From: Streptomyces sp. PTY087I2
Lineage (GTDB): Bacteria; Actinomycetota; Actinomycetes; Streptomycetales; Streptomycetaceae
Length of the DNA: 64,000 nucleotides
Direction: 5' to 3'
NCBI RefSeq assembly: GCF_001687325.1
Contig: NZ_LZRD01000008.1
Location: 186,001 to 250,000 of the forward strand
Below the pieces are notes generated by a model that saw nothing but the letters and a program-made list of their open reading frames with translations, was not told the origin of the DNA and searched no databases. The stretch's first letter is position 1. Each line of letters opens with the position of its first letter. The position numbers were made by a program, and so were the translations under genes. This document shows positions 44,395 through 53,572 of the stretch, one piece after another.

Positions 44395-46386
44395 TCACTC
44401 CCGGACGCGGGCCGAGGGGTGCAACGGGTTGGGAACCGTGCCGTGGATCGCCGCGTGCGGTCGGCTGGCCCGGTCCCGATAGCCGTCGACATGCAGGCGG
44501 TTGCGGTTGAGGCAGAGGCGTTCGATCTCGGGGGTGAGCATGTCGAACAGCTCGAACCGCTCCTTCAGCTCGGGGAAGCGGGTGTGGTGGCGCACGATCT
44601 CCGCCCGGACGAGTGACCAGAAAGCGTCCTCGGAGACGCCGAGCTGCTCCTCGCACAGCGGTGACAGATAGCGGAAGACGCCGACGAAGAGGCCGGAGTG
44701 GATGAACTGGGTGAGGAAGGACGGTTCCTCGGTGAGGAGGACGGCCCGCACCTCGTCGGGCATGGTCTCGTGTTCCGGCAGCGGGCGGGCACTGATGTTG
44801 ACGTCGTCGACGAAGTCCTTGATGGCGAGCCGTACGGGCACGTCGTTCTCGTCGAACACGACGATGGCGTTCTCGCCGTGCGGGGAGAACACGGTGCCGT
44901 AGCGGTAGAGGAAGTGCAGCAGGGGCGGCAGCAGGGCGGCGAAGAGCCGCTTCAGCCAGGTCTCCGGGGCGAGGCCGGAGCGCTCGACCAGCTCCGCGGT
45001 GAACGCGCGGCCCGCCGGATCCGTATGGAGGAGGGAGGCGAGCGTGCGGGCGCGTTCGCCCGGGGCGAGGCGGGGCGGCAGGGGCTCCCGCCAGATCGCG
45101 CCGAGGAGTTCCTTGTACTGGTAGGGCGCTTCGGGGAGGTGGTCGTACAGCGGATGTTCGACGGCGACGGAGGCGACCTCGCCGAGGAGGATCACCCGGC
45201 AGGTGTCGCGCAGGAACGGGTCGCCCTCGCAGAGCCCCTGGACCCAGGCGGTGACGGCGGGGGCGGCGAGGGTCCGCTCGGTCGGCAGGCCGCGCCAGAC
45301 CAGGGTGTTGAGGATGGAGAGCGGGAGCTTCACCGTGTGCCGCTCGGGCCGGTCCACGTTGGCGAACGTGCGGATGGACTGCTGCGGGAGGCGGGCGTCG
45401 CCGTCGGTGTGCAGGGCCACGATGTCGCCGTCGGCGATGGCCGGGGCGAAGAGCGGCACGATCCACTCGTCCCACTGCCAGGGGTGGACGGGGAGGTGGA
45501 AGTAGTCCTCCGGGTCGTGCCCCCGGGCCCGCAGCACGTCGGCGAAGGCGTCCCGGATGTCCGGGTCGAGCTCTCCGGCGTACAGCTGGTCGGGGGTGGC
45601 GACGCGGCCGGTGCCCCGGAACTGCGCGATGCGGTTGCTGACCGCGATCCACGGCAGCCGGATCGGGCTGCGGGTCTCGGGCGTGAAGCGGGCGGCGTCG
45701 GTGGCGGAGAACCCGAGCCTCCCCTTGCTCGCCACCAGCCAGGGGTGGCCGGTCTGGTGGCCCTCCAGCTCGGCGTAGTCCAGGGCGGCGAGCCGGTCCG
45801 CGGTGAGTGCGGTGTGGGCCAGCCGGGCGTCGGCGGACAGCGTCAGGGTCAGCTCGCGGATGAGGTGGCCGAGCGTCGTGCCGTCGAGCCCGAGAAGGTC
45901 ACGGGCCCGGGTGAGGAAGGTCAGCGGGTCGCGGAACGGGCGGGAGGCGGCGGGCGAGCCGTTGGACTGTACGTCGACCTGGGCGGTGGCCGAGCCGTTG
46001 GACTGCACGTCGGTCTGGGCGGCGGCCTCGGTGGTGGCCGAGCCGTTGGACGGCACGTCGGCCTGCGCGGTCGCCGAGCCGTTGGTCTGGGCGGTGGCCG
46101 GGGCCCGTACGGTGATCTCCATCGACTCGGGGTCGACGCGCCAGCTGCCGTAGACGCCTCGCCGGGCGGTGAAGGTGAGCACTCCCCCGTCGTCGAGGGT
46201 CAGCCGGTGGAGTCCGCCGGTCCCGGGCACCGGCACCGGCTCGATGATCTTCTCGTAGGAGAACTCGCCGAGCATCTTCGCGAGGAGCCGCGCCGCGGCC
46301 CGGTCCCAGATCTGCCGGTCCAGCTCCGGAGGGCTGAACAGTTGCGGGGACTCGGCTGCGTCACGGCTCGTGGGATATATCGGCAC
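44395..46386 (-). CDS. NIS siderophore synthetase (IucA/IucC family), last gene of operon
   Basis: This 663-residue enzyme should join a carboxylate (such as citrate) to an amine with ATP. Family signs are HPWQWDEWIVPLF, KLPLSILNTLVWRGLPTERT, and the later FSPHGENAIVVFDENDVPVR. An insertion rich in NGSAT repeats at about 93-144 is unusual and comes from a DNA minisatellite. GTG 46386 has GGAGGAG five bases upstream. It lies 60 bases after the acyltransferase stop, same strand, fourth of four genes. Confidence 0.9.
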   Translation of the reverse strand: MPIYPTSRDAAESPQLFSPPELDRQIWDRAAARLLAKMLGEFSYEKIIEPVPVPGTGGLHRLTLDDGGVLTFTARRGVYGSWRVDPESMEITVRAPATAQTNGSATAQADVPSNGSATTEAAAQTDVQSNGSATAQVDVQSNGSPAASRPFRDPLTFLTRARDLLGLDGTTLGHLIRELTLTLSADARLAHTALTADRLAALDYAELEGHQTGHPWLVASKGRLGFSATDAARFTPETRSPIRLPWIAVSNRIAQFRGTGRVATPDQLYAGELDPDIRDAFADVLRARGHDPEDYFHLPVHPWQWDEWIVPLFAPAIADGDIVALHTDGDARLPQQSIRTFANVDRPERHTVKLPLSILNTLVWRGLPTERTLAAPAVTAWVQGLCEGDPFLRDTCRVILLGEVASVAVEHPLYDHLPEAPYQYKELLGAIWREPLPPRLAPGERARTLASLLHTDPAGRAFTAELVERSGLAPETWLKRLFAALLPPLLHFLYRYGTVFSPHGENAIVVFDENDVPVRLAIKDFVDDVNISARPLPEHETMPDEVRAVLLTEEPSFLTQFIHSGLFVGVFRYLSPLCEEQLGVSEDAFWSLVRAEIVRHHTRFPELKERFELFDMLTPEIERLCLNRNRLHVDGYRDRASRPHAAIHGTVPNPLHPSARVRE
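45956..46110. repeat. In-frame minisatellite within siderophore synthetase
   Basis: The motif GAGCCGTTGG recurs at 45956, 45992, 46040 and 46076, so the units are 36, 48 and 36 bases. All are multiples of three and keep the reading frame. They encode about 12-residue units of the AQxDVQSNGSAT type, probably a flexible linker. Confidence 0.85.
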
Positions 46387-46446
46387 GGGGACTCCTCCGG
46401 AGGGAACCTATGAGGTTCGAGCGGTATGGAAAGTGCGGAGAGCAGG

Positions 46447-47172
46447 TCACAGCTGGGCTCGGTAACTTCGGTCGCGGATCATCAGCGCGGCGCGTTTGTC
46501 GGGGAGATCCACTTCGGCGGAGAAGCGGAAGCCGGCGCTGAGGAACGCGGATACGGACGGGGTGTTGCGCAGGTCCGGTTCGGCGACGACCCGCCCGCAG
46601 CGCGGAAGGTTGTCCAGGACCAGGTCGGCGACGGCGCGGAGCAGGGTGGTGCCCACGCCCCGGCCCCGGTTCTTCACGCCCCCGACGAGGAGGTGGACAC
46701 CGGTGTCGTGGGGCCGGGCGGGGTAGTGGCGGGCCAAGGGGTCGAGGTCGGCGCGGTAGATCTCCCAGTAGCTCATGGGGATGCCGTCGAGCACGCCGAG
46801 ACAGGGGATGCTGCGCCCGTCCCCTTCGAGCTGGGGCCGGATGTGGTCGGCGGTGACGGACTCGGGTCCGGCGAGCTCCCAGAAGGCCGCCACGGCGGGG
46901 TCGTTCATCCAGCGGCTGACGACGGGGAGGTCCCGCTCCAGCCGGACGGGGAGAAGGGCGAACTCCCCCGCCGCGGTCCGCACGGGCGGCCAGGAGCCCG
47001 GGTCGCCCAGCAGGTCGCCGGGGACGGCGGTCCGCCCCGTCCCGGCGCCGCGCTCCTCGGCGATCAACGCGAGGAGCTCCTCGGTGAGCTTCAGGTCGAG
47101 GGTGTCCTCGACTCCGGTGCTCCCGCCGTCGGGTGCGGTGCCGGGTTCCGCTGAGGCGTCGGCGGGAGGCAC
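46447..47172 (-). CDS. GNAT/IucB-type acyltransferase of siderophore operon
   Basis: This 241-residue enzyme has a polar N-terminal extension of about 60 residues, then an IucB/DesC-like fold. LPVRLERDLPVVSRWMNDPAVAAFWELAG is typical, and the acetyl-CoA site is in NRGRGVGTTLLRAVADL. Relatives acylate N-hydroxy-amines such as N-hydroxylysine. GTG 47172 has GAGAGGAG upstream. It lies between the two synthetase genes. No N-hydroxylase gene is in the operon, so what it acylates is open. Confidence 0.88.
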   Translation of the reverse strand: MPPADASAEPGTAPDGGSTGVEDTLDLKLTEELLALIAEERGAGTGRTAVPGDLLGDPGSWPPVRTAAGEFALLPVRLERDLPVVSRWMNDPAVAAFWELAGPESVTADHIRPQLEGDGRSIPCLGVLDGIPMSYWEIYRADLDPLARHYPARPHDTGVHLLVGGVKNRGRGVGTTLLRAVADLVLDNLPRCGRVVAEPDLRNTPSVSAFLSAGFRFSAEVDLPDKRAALMIRDRSYRAQL

Positions 47173-47255
47173 GGTGGCGCTCTCCTCTCTGGACCGGATG
47201 CGGTCGGTGAGCTTCTCCGGTGCGGGTGCGGCCGAAGTCTCTCTGGTGCGGCGGT

Positions 47256-49145
47256 TCAGCTGTGGAGCGGGTTGGCGATGGTGACGTAAACGGACTGGGT
47301 GTCGACCGGTCCGACCAGCTCGTCGAGGCCGTGGAGCCGGGTCAGCAGGTTGGCCTTGCAGCGCAGTTGGCGGTTCTCCAGGAGATACGCGGGCAGGGGC
47401 GAGCCCAGTTCCGCGGTCTGGTCAAGGAATTGGCGCAGGACCGTGAGGAGTTGCTGTTCATCCGCGAGGCGCTGGGACCCGAACGCCCCGATGAGGCCCA
47501 GGACGTTGTTGATGCCGAGGTAATAAGCGAACCGCTCGTCGGTGACCGGGTCGGAGACGAAGGTGTCGCTGACGGTGCCGATCCCCGGGAGCCGCTGGTC
47601 CAGCTCGGCGCGGCGGGAGTCGCGGAAGTAGTAGCCCTGGTTGTCCCGGTAGCGGCCGCCGACGGGCCAGCCGTCCGGGTCTAGGAGGACGAGGGTGTTC
47701 TGCTGGTGTGCTTCGAGGGCGACTCCGCCGTGGGCGTCGAGCCAGAGGACGGGGCGCACGACGTGGTGCAGATAGCGCCGGAACCATTCGGCGGAGACGT
47801 CGGTGCCGGTGAGGCCGGTGCGGGCGGTCAGACCGGAGATGACCTCCGCGAGCCGTGAGTGCATACCGGGGCGGCCGGGCCGGGGCCGCTGCGCGGTGAG
47901 TCCGGCGATGCAGGCGGCGTCGTCGCCCGGGCCGAAGGGGTTGTGGCGGAGCACCACGTCGAGCCCGGTGACGGGGGTGCCCTCGGGATCGTCGACGGCG
48001 AGCCAGGCGGGGTCGCGGACGATGTCGAAGCCGGGGTGCTCCCGCTGCCAGTGCTCGGCGAGCCCGGCCGACAGGAGGCGGTGGACCTCGACGCCCCGGT
48101 GCAGCTCCTTGCGGAGGTTCTCCCGGCGGGAGTTGGTGATGCGTACGCCGAGGGAGAGCTTGAGCATCACCCGCGCCCCGGGCCGGTGCACGGTGCGGAT
48201 GGAGGAGGTGGGGTGCCAGGGCTCGCCGTGCGGGCCGAGGTCGTGGAGCAGGCCGGTCTCGGCGAGGGCGCGGACCTGGGGGCGGTGGAGCAGGTCAGCG
48301 GCCTGCCAGGGGTGTACGGGGACGGCGACGGTGCCGGGGGGCGTCTTCAGCCCTTCGGCGTGCGGGGCGAGCAGGACCTCGGCGGTGGCGGGACCGCCCT
48401 CGGTCCAGGCGGAGTCGGTGGCGGCCAGCGACCGGTCGACGGCGAACCAGTGCAGCGGGAAGGAGCCGTGGAGCTCCGGTGAATAGCGGCGGGACTCCGC
48501 TTCGGAGAGGCCCTCGCGGCTCTTGGGTGTGGGGTGGAGGGGGTGGCCGAGCAGCAGGGACTGTTCGGCGGTGAGGAAGAGGTCCGCATCGGCGGGGTCG
48601 GCCGGGCTGCGCCGCCGCTGCTCGATGAAGCCGGCGGTGTGGCGTACGGAGTCGGCGACCCGGGCGACCAGATCACCCGCGCCGCTCTCGCCGCCCTCGC
48701 GGCCGATGAGGACGGCGACGGTGGCGGCGTCGGCTGGCGGGGCGCTGTTGGGGGCGTTCTCCAGGACGGGCGCGCCGAAGCGGTGGGCTCCGGTGGCGGA
48801 CCAGTAGTGGACGGGGACGAGGAGGGCGGTGCCGCTGGCGGGGAAGGCGATGCGCAGGGTGTCGCCGTCGGGGCGGGGCAGGTCGTTCTCCCGGGTCCAG
48901 CAGCGCAGCAGGCTTTCGGTGCCCGCCGCGTCGGCGGCCCGCAGCGGGTCCGGGTCGTCGAGCGCGTCGACGTCCTGGCTCCGGGCAGCGAGGTCCGAAC
49001 CGGGCGCACAAGCCGCGGGGTCGTGCGGGGTTTTCTGGCGTGGCACGGTCGTCGCCTCGACCGTGCCGGGGGCGGCCGGTCCGTCCTGCCCTCGGTGCTG
49101 GGGGGTACCGGGGCCGTCGGCCTCGGGCGCGGGGGTGGGGTTCAC
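47256..49145 (-). CDS. NIS siderophore synthetase (IucA/IucC family), second gene of operon
   Basis: A 629-residue enzyme. LLLGHPLHPTPKSREGLSE near 200, VPVHPWQAADLLHRP near 280, MLKLSLGVRITNSRRENLRK near 325 and ALEAHQQNTLVLLDPDGWP near 480 are conserved NIS synthetase blocks. The first 60 residues are polar and likely disordered. GTG 49145 follows AAGGAAG. With the second synthetase it could condense both ends of citrate with an amine, as in aerobactin or schizokinen. Confidence 0.9.
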   Translation of the reverse strand: MNPTPAPEADGPGTPQHRGQDGPAAPGTVEATTVPRQKTPHDPAACAPGSDLAARSQDVDALDDPDPLRAADAAGTESLLRCWTRENDLPRPDGDTLRIAFPASGTALLVPVHYWSATGAHRFGAPVLENAPNSAPPADAATVAVLIGREGGESGAGDLVARVADSVRHTAGFIEQRRRSPADPADADLFLTAEQSLLLGHPLHPTPKSREGLSEAESRRYSPELHGSFPLHWFAVDRSLAATDSAWTEGGPATAEVLLAPHAEGLKTPPGTVAVPVHPWQAADLLHRPQVRALAETGLLHDLGPHGEPWHPTSSIRTVHRPGARVMLKLSLGVRITNSRRENLRKELHRGVEVHRLLSAGLAEHWQREHPGFDIVRDPAWLAVDDPEGTPVTGLDVVLRHNPFGPGDDAACIAGLTAQRPRPGRPGMHSRLAEVISGLTARTGLTGTDVSAEWFRRYLHHVVRPVLWLDAHGGVALEAHQQNTLVLLDPDGWPVGGRYRDNQGYYFRDSRRAELDQRLPGIGTVSDTFVSDPVTDERFAYYLGINNVLGLIGAFGSQRLADEQQLLTVLRQFLDQTAELGSPLPAYLLENRQLRCKANLLTRLHGLDELVGPVDTQSVYVTIANPLHS

Positions 49146-49173
49146 GGCGTTCTTCCTTGTGGGGATTCCGGGG

Positions 49174-50568
49174 TCAGGTGGTCGGCCCGGCGGTGGTCCG
49201 ACGGTGCGGGGAGCGTGTCGCGGCTGCCAGCGCGTCGGCGAGACGGTCGACGACGGCAGTCGCCTGCTCGTCGGTGAGGGTGAGGGGCGGCAGGAGGCGG
49301 ACCACGGCGCCGTGCCGGCCGCCGAGTTCGACGATGAGGCCGCGGCGCAGGCATTCCTGCTGGACGGCGAGGGCGAGGGCCGGGTCGGGCGGCGGGGCCG
49401 GGGCGGGGTCGCCGGCTTCGGCGGGCAGGGGCGCGCTCTCGGGATCCACCAGCTCCAGGCCGATCATCAGTCCACGCCCCCGTACGTCACCGATTCCCGG
49501 GTGATGCGCCCTCAGTTCCCTGAGACGGGCGAGCATCCGGGCCCCCAGGACCGCTGCGCGGTCCGCCAGTTGATTCTCCCTGACGTACGCGAGCGTGGCC
49601 GCGCCCGCCGCCATGGCGAGCTGGTTGCCACGAAACGTACCCGCGTGCGCGCCCGGCTGCCAAAGATCCAGCTCAGCGCGGTAGACGATCACGGCGAGGG
49701 GCAGGGAGCCGCCGATCGCCTTGGAGAGGACCATGACGTCGGGGACGATGCCGCTGTGCTCGACGGCCCAGAACGCGCCGGTCCTGCCGACCCCGGTCTG
49801 CACCTCGTCGGCGATGAGCGGGATGGACCGTTCCTCGGTGATCCGGCGCATGCGGCGCAGCCAGGCGTCGGGGGCGGGGTTGACGCCGCCCTCGCCCTGG
49901 ACCGGCTCCACGATCATCCCCGCGGGGGCCGGCACTCCGCCCTTGCGGTCGTCCAGGAGGTGTTCGGTCCAGCGGGCGGCGAGCGTGGCGCCGCGCTCGC
50001 CGCCGGTGCCGAACGGGCAGCGGTAGTCCTGCGGGAAGGGGAGCCGGGTGACCCGTACGTCGGTGGCGCCGCCGGAGGCTTCCAGGGCTCCGGCGGTCAT
50101 GCCGTGGTAGGCGCCGGTGAAGGTCAGCAGGCCGGAGCGGCCGGTCGCGGCGCGGACCAGCTTGAACGCTGCCTCGACGGCGTCCGTGCCGGCGGGTCCG
50201 CAGAACTGGATGCGGGCGTTCTCCGCGAACTGGCGGGGCAGGGTGGCGAACAGCTCGGTGGTGAAGGCGTCCTTGACCGGGGTGGCGAGGTCCAGCACAT
50301 GCAGGGGGGCGCCGGAGTCGATGACCTTACGGATCGCTTCAAGCACGACCGGGTGGTTGTGGCCGAGCGCCAGGGTGCCCGCGCCCGACAGGCAGTCCAG
50401 ATACCGGCGGCCGTCCGCGCCCTCGATGGTGAGCCCGCGGGCGCGCACCGGGACGATCGGCAGGGACCGGGCGTAGGTGCGGGCCGCCGATTCGCGCAGG
50501 ATCTGGCGGCGGAGGATGCCCTCGTGTGCGGAGGGCGGCGCCACCGGTGCGGGTTCGGTCACGGACAC
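49174..50568 (-). CDS. Diaminobutyrate--2-oxoglutarate aminotransferase-like enzyme (class III)
   Basis: A 464-residue PLP enzyme. GAGTLALGHNHPVVLEAI near 85, FTGAYHGMTAGALEASGG near 170, LIADEVQTGVGRTGAFWA near 250, and the PLP Lys in VLSKAIGGSLP near 283. It resembles RhbA-type enzymes that make 2,4-diaminobutyrate for siderophores. GTG 50568 has AGGAGG ten bases upstream. It is the first gene of the operon. No clear iron box (DmdR/IdeR) was found upstream. Confidence 0.9.
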   Translation of the reverse strand: MSVTEPAPVAPPSAHEGILRRQILRESAARTYARSLPIVPVRARGLTIEGADGRRYLDCLSGAGTLALGHNHPVVLEAIRKVIDSGAPLHVLDLATPVKDAFTTELFATLPRQFAENARIQFCGPAGTDAVEAAFKLVRAATGRSGLLTFTGAYHGMTAGALEASGGATDVRVTRLPFPQDYRCPFGTGGERGATLAARWTEHLLDDRKGGVPAPAGMIVEPVQGEGGVNPAPDAWLRRMRRITEERSIPLIADEVQTGVGRTGAFWAVEHSGIVPDVMVLSKAIGGSLPLAVIVYRAELDLWQPGAHAGTFRGNQLAMAAGAATLAYVRENQLADRAAVLGARMLARLRELRAHHPGIGDVRGRGLMIGLELVDPESAPLPAEAGDPAPAPPPDPALALAVQQECLRRGLIVELGGRHGAVVRLLPPLTLTDEQATAVVDRLADALAAATRSPHRRTTAGPTT

Positions 50569-50869
50569 GGCTCTTGATCCTCCTGCGGTAACAGTTGCGT
50601 TGCACGTCGGTACGATTTCGCGCGGACGCACCGAGGCCGTGAACGCTGTCCTGGTGTCCCCCGTACGTACCAACGACGCCGACCGCGATGGATCACGGGT
50701 AAATCGGAACATCCTCGCGGCGACGGAACCGCGGACCTGCCGCGTACCGTCACCATCGGCACCGGCATAGTGGGGGCCGCACAGCGGCGCGGAAGCATTC
50801 GCTCCGGCGCCCGAAGTGTCCGCAGAGCAGCACGAGTACCGAGTGACGAAGTCCCAGGGGGATCACGAG
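50569..50869. other. Divergent promoter region, siderophore operon / lipoprotein gene
   Basis: About 300 bases between divergent starts. I looked for an IdeR/DmdR box (TTAGGTTAGGCTAACCTAA type) and did not find one. No gene was seen. Confidence 0.4.
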
Positions 50870-52090
50870 ATGCGACCCATTCGCCCGACCGATACCGCAC
50901 GCCGCGGGAGGCGCGCACGGCGCATGCCCTCCTCCGCGCTCGCCGCGACCGCCGTCGCCGCCGTGCTGGCGCTCACCGCCACCGCGTGCGGTCCGGAGGA
51001 GGACGACGCGGCCGCCACGCCCAGCGCCTCGGCGGGTCAGTCCGACGGCAAGGTCACGATTCCGGACGACCTGAAGAACCGGCTCAAGGAGCACGGGATC
51101 GACCCCGACAAGTGGCGGGACGGGGAGTGGAAGAACTGGGACAAGGACAAGTGGCTGCGTGAGGCCAAGGACTTCGTCAACCCGATCATCGAGGGCCTGT
51201 GGGACCCGGACCGGATGCGGGAGGCCGACAAGCCCCCGGAGAACCCGGTCGACAACGACATCTCGGGCGACGACGGCGTGACGGACCCGACGCCGGCCCC
51301 GGTCCGGGCCGCCGGTGTCGCGACGCCGTACCACGACAACGCCCCGGAGTCCGGGAAGCTGCTCTTCGACGGCCCGAAGGGCTCGATGGTCTGCTCCGCG
51401 ACCGTCGTGAAGGACCCGGCGAACCCCGGCAAGTCCAACATGGTGTGGACCGCCGGGCACTGTGTGCACGCGGGCAAGAAGGGCGGCTGGTACCGCAACA
51501 TCGCCTTCGTCCCGGCGTACAACAACGACGGTCTGTCGCTGGCCGAGATGGAGACCGCGCCGAAGGAGAAGATCGCTCCCTACGGTGTGTGGTGGGGCCA
51601 GTGGGCCCAGACCTCCGAGCAGTGGATCGAGCAGGGCGCCGCGGTCGGCGGCCAGGGCGCGCCGTACGACTTCGCGGTGCTGCACGTCACGCCGGAGAAG
51701 GGCGCCGGAGGCAAGTCGCTGGAGGAGACGGTCGGTTCGGCGCTGCCGGTCGAGTTCAACGCTCCGGCCGTGCCGAAGATCGCCGAGATGACGGCCACGG
51801 GCTACCCGGCCGCACCGCCGTACGACGGTCAGAAGCTGCTCCAGTGCAAGGACAGGCCGGGCCGGCTCTCGGTCTTCCGGGAGCAGCCCACGATGTACCG
51901 CATCGGCTGCACGATGACCGGTGGTTCCTCCGGTGGCGGCTGGGTCGCGGCGGGTCAGGACGGCAAGCCCGCCCTGGTCTCGAACACCTCGATCGGCCCG
52001 GTCACGGCGGGCTGGCTGGCCGGTCCGCGACTCGGCAAGGAGGCCGAGGGCGTCTACCGCGCGGTGAGTGAGAAGTACGCGGGTCAGTAG
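50870..52090 (+). CDS. Lipoprotein with trypsin-like peptidase domain, copy 1
   Basis: A 406-residue exported protein. The signal ends in a lipobox LTATAC near residue 42, so it should be lipid-anchored outside the membrane. A W-rich segment follows at about 75-115 (DPDKWRDGEWKNWDKDKW and DFVNPIIEGLWDPDRM). The peptidase domain has His in TAGHCV, Asp in PYDFAVLHV and Ser in TGGSSGGGW, so the triad is complete. ATG 50870 has AGGGGG upstream. It is about 65% identical by eye to the next gene, so they are tandem duplicates. Confidence 0.88.
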   Translation: MRPIRPTDTARRGRRARRMPSSALAATAVAAVLALTATACGPEEDDAAATPSASAGQSDGKVTIPDDLKNRLKEHGIDPDKWRDGEWKNWDKDKWLREAKDFVNPIIEGLWDPDRMREADKPPENPVDNDISGDDGVTDPTPAPVRAAGVATPYHDNAPESGKLLFDGPKGSMVCSATVVKDPANPGKSNMVWTAGHCVHAGKKGGWYRNIAFVPAYNNDGLSLAEMETAPKEKIAPYGVWWGQWAQTSEQWIEQGAAVGGQGAPYDFAVLHVTPEKGAGGKSLEETVGSALPVEFNAPAVPKIAEMTATGYPAAPPYDGQKLLQCKDRPGRLSVFREQPTMYRIGCTMTGGSSGGGWVAAGQDGKPALVSNTSIGPVTAGWLAGPRLGKEAEGVYRAVSEKYAGQ

Positions 52091-52309
52091 AGCCCGCGAG
52101 GGCCTGCGGATCCGCGGCCCCCGTCAGTCGTCCGCCGGGGGCCGCGGACAACCGGCAGACGCCTGCCGGGGCCGCGGGCGGCCGACGGCCCGCTCCGGCG
52201 CCCCACATGACAAGCGCATGACAGAATGCACGACCGCGACCGCCACGTCCGCACGCCGGACGCGGTCGCGCGCCATCGCACGCATCAGCTGTTCAGGGGG
52301 ATTTCTTCC

Positions 52310-53482
52310 ATGCGATCGATACGTCCGCTGCTGGCCGTCACCGGCCTCGTCGCGGCGCTCACACTGACGGCCACAGCTTGCGGCCCCGAGGAGAACTCCG
52401 CGGCCGCCGAGCCGTCGGCCACCGACGGGGCGGCCGAGAAGGACCCCGCCGCCGGTCTTCCCGGTGATCTGGGCGACGCCCTGAGGAAGCACGGGGTGGA
52501 CCCGGAGAAGTGGAAGAACGGGGAGTGGAAGAACTGGGACAAGGAGAACTGGCTCCGCAAGGCCGAGGACTTCGTCAACCCGGTCATCGACGGCCTGTGG
52601 AAGCCGGAGCGGATGGCGTCGGCCGAGGAGCCCGCCAAGACGATGTCGGCCGGTGACCTCTCCGCAGGCCAGGACGTCAGCGACCCGGAGCCCGCCCCGG
52701 TGCAGGCCAAGCCGGAGAAGCTGCCCTACCACCGGCACGCCGCCCCGGTCGGCAAGGTCTTCTTCGACTCCCCCAAGGGCTCCATGGTGTGCTCGGGCAC
52801 GGTCGTGAAGGACCCGAAGAACCCCGGGAAGTCCAACCTCGTGTGGACCGCCGGGCACTGCGTGCACGCGGGCGCGGGCGGCGGCTGGTACCGCAACATC
52901 ATCTTCGTGCCCTCGTACAACGACCAGGGCAAGAACGCGGCGCAGCTGCGGACCGCGCAGCCGCAGGAGGTCGCCCCGTACGGCTCCTACTGGGCGGACT
53001 GGGCCGCGTCCTCCGGCGAGTGGATCTCCGGCGGCGGTCCGACGGGCGGCGCCGGCGCGCCGTACGACTACGCGGTCCTGCACGTGAAGCCCCAGAACGG
53101 GACGAAGTCGCTGGAGGAGACGGTGGGCAACGCGCTGCCGGTCTCCTTCGACGCTCCGGAGATCCAGCAGATCAGCGGCATGGGCGCCTGGGGCTACCCG
53201 GCGGGTCCGCCGTACGACGGTCTGCTGATGCACCAGTGCGTCGACCGTCCCGGGCGGCTCTCGATCGCCCCGGGCACCCCGACCATGTACCGGATCGGCT
53301 GCACCATGACGGGCGGCTCCTCCGGTGGCGGCTGGTTCGTCGCCGGACCGGACGGGAAGTCGATGCTGGTCTCCAACACGTCGATCGGCCCGGTCACGGC
53401 GGGCTGGCTGGCCGGACCCCGGCTCGGCGAGGACGCCCGGCGCACCTTCGCGACGATGAGCGACAAGTTCGCCGGACAGTAG
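52310..53482 (+). CDS. Lipoprotein with trypsin-like peptidase domain, copy 2
   Basis: A 390-residue paralogue of the previous gene. The lipobox is LTATAC near residue 25. The same W-rich segment is seen (DPEKWKNGEWKNWDKENW and DFVNPVIDGLWKPERM). The triad residues are in TAGHCV, PYDYAVLHV and TGGSSGGGW. ATG 52310 has CAGGGGG upstream. The linker between W-rich segment and peptidase differs most between copies. It lies 219 bases after copy 1, and a strong terminator follows. Confidence 0.88.
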   Translation: MRSIRPLLAVTGLVAALTLTATACGPEENSAAAEPSATDGAAEKDPAAGLPGDLGDALRKHGVDPEKWKNGEWKNWDKENWLRKAEDFVNPVIDGLWKPERMASAEEPAKTMSAGDLSAGQDVSDPEPAPVQAKPEKLPYHRHAAPVGKVFFDSPKGSMVCSGTVVKDPKNPGKSNLVWTAGHCVHAGAGGGWYRNIIFVPSYNDQGKNAAQLRTAQPQEVAPYGSYWADWAASSGEWISGGGPTGGAGAPYDYAVLHVKPQNGTKSLEETVGNALPVSFDAPEIQQISGMGAWGYPAGPPYDGLLMHQCVDRPGRLSIAPGTPTMYRIGCTMTGGSSGGGWFVAGPDGKSMLVSNTSIGPVTAGWLAGPRLGEDARRTFATMSDKFAGQ

Positions 53483-53501
53483 GCACGGACACCGACCGCA
53501 C

Positions 53502-53551
53502 GCCGAAGGCCCGGCCCGGACTTCCTGGAGAGTCCGGGCCGGGCCTTCGGC
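53502..53551. terminator. 21-bp perfect bidirectional hairpin
   Basis: Arms 53502-53522 and 53531-53551 pair perfectly with an 8-base loop, midway between the stops of convergent lipoprotein and hflX genes. Confidence 0.9.
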
Positions 53552-53572
53552 TGTCGTGCGGTCCTGCGGCCG

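Noticed and set aside
46404..46418. Iron-regulator box near the siderophore genes (GAACCTATGAGGTTC)
   Set aside because: The half-sites are inverted relative to the IdeR/DmdR box, and it lies between internal genes of the operon.
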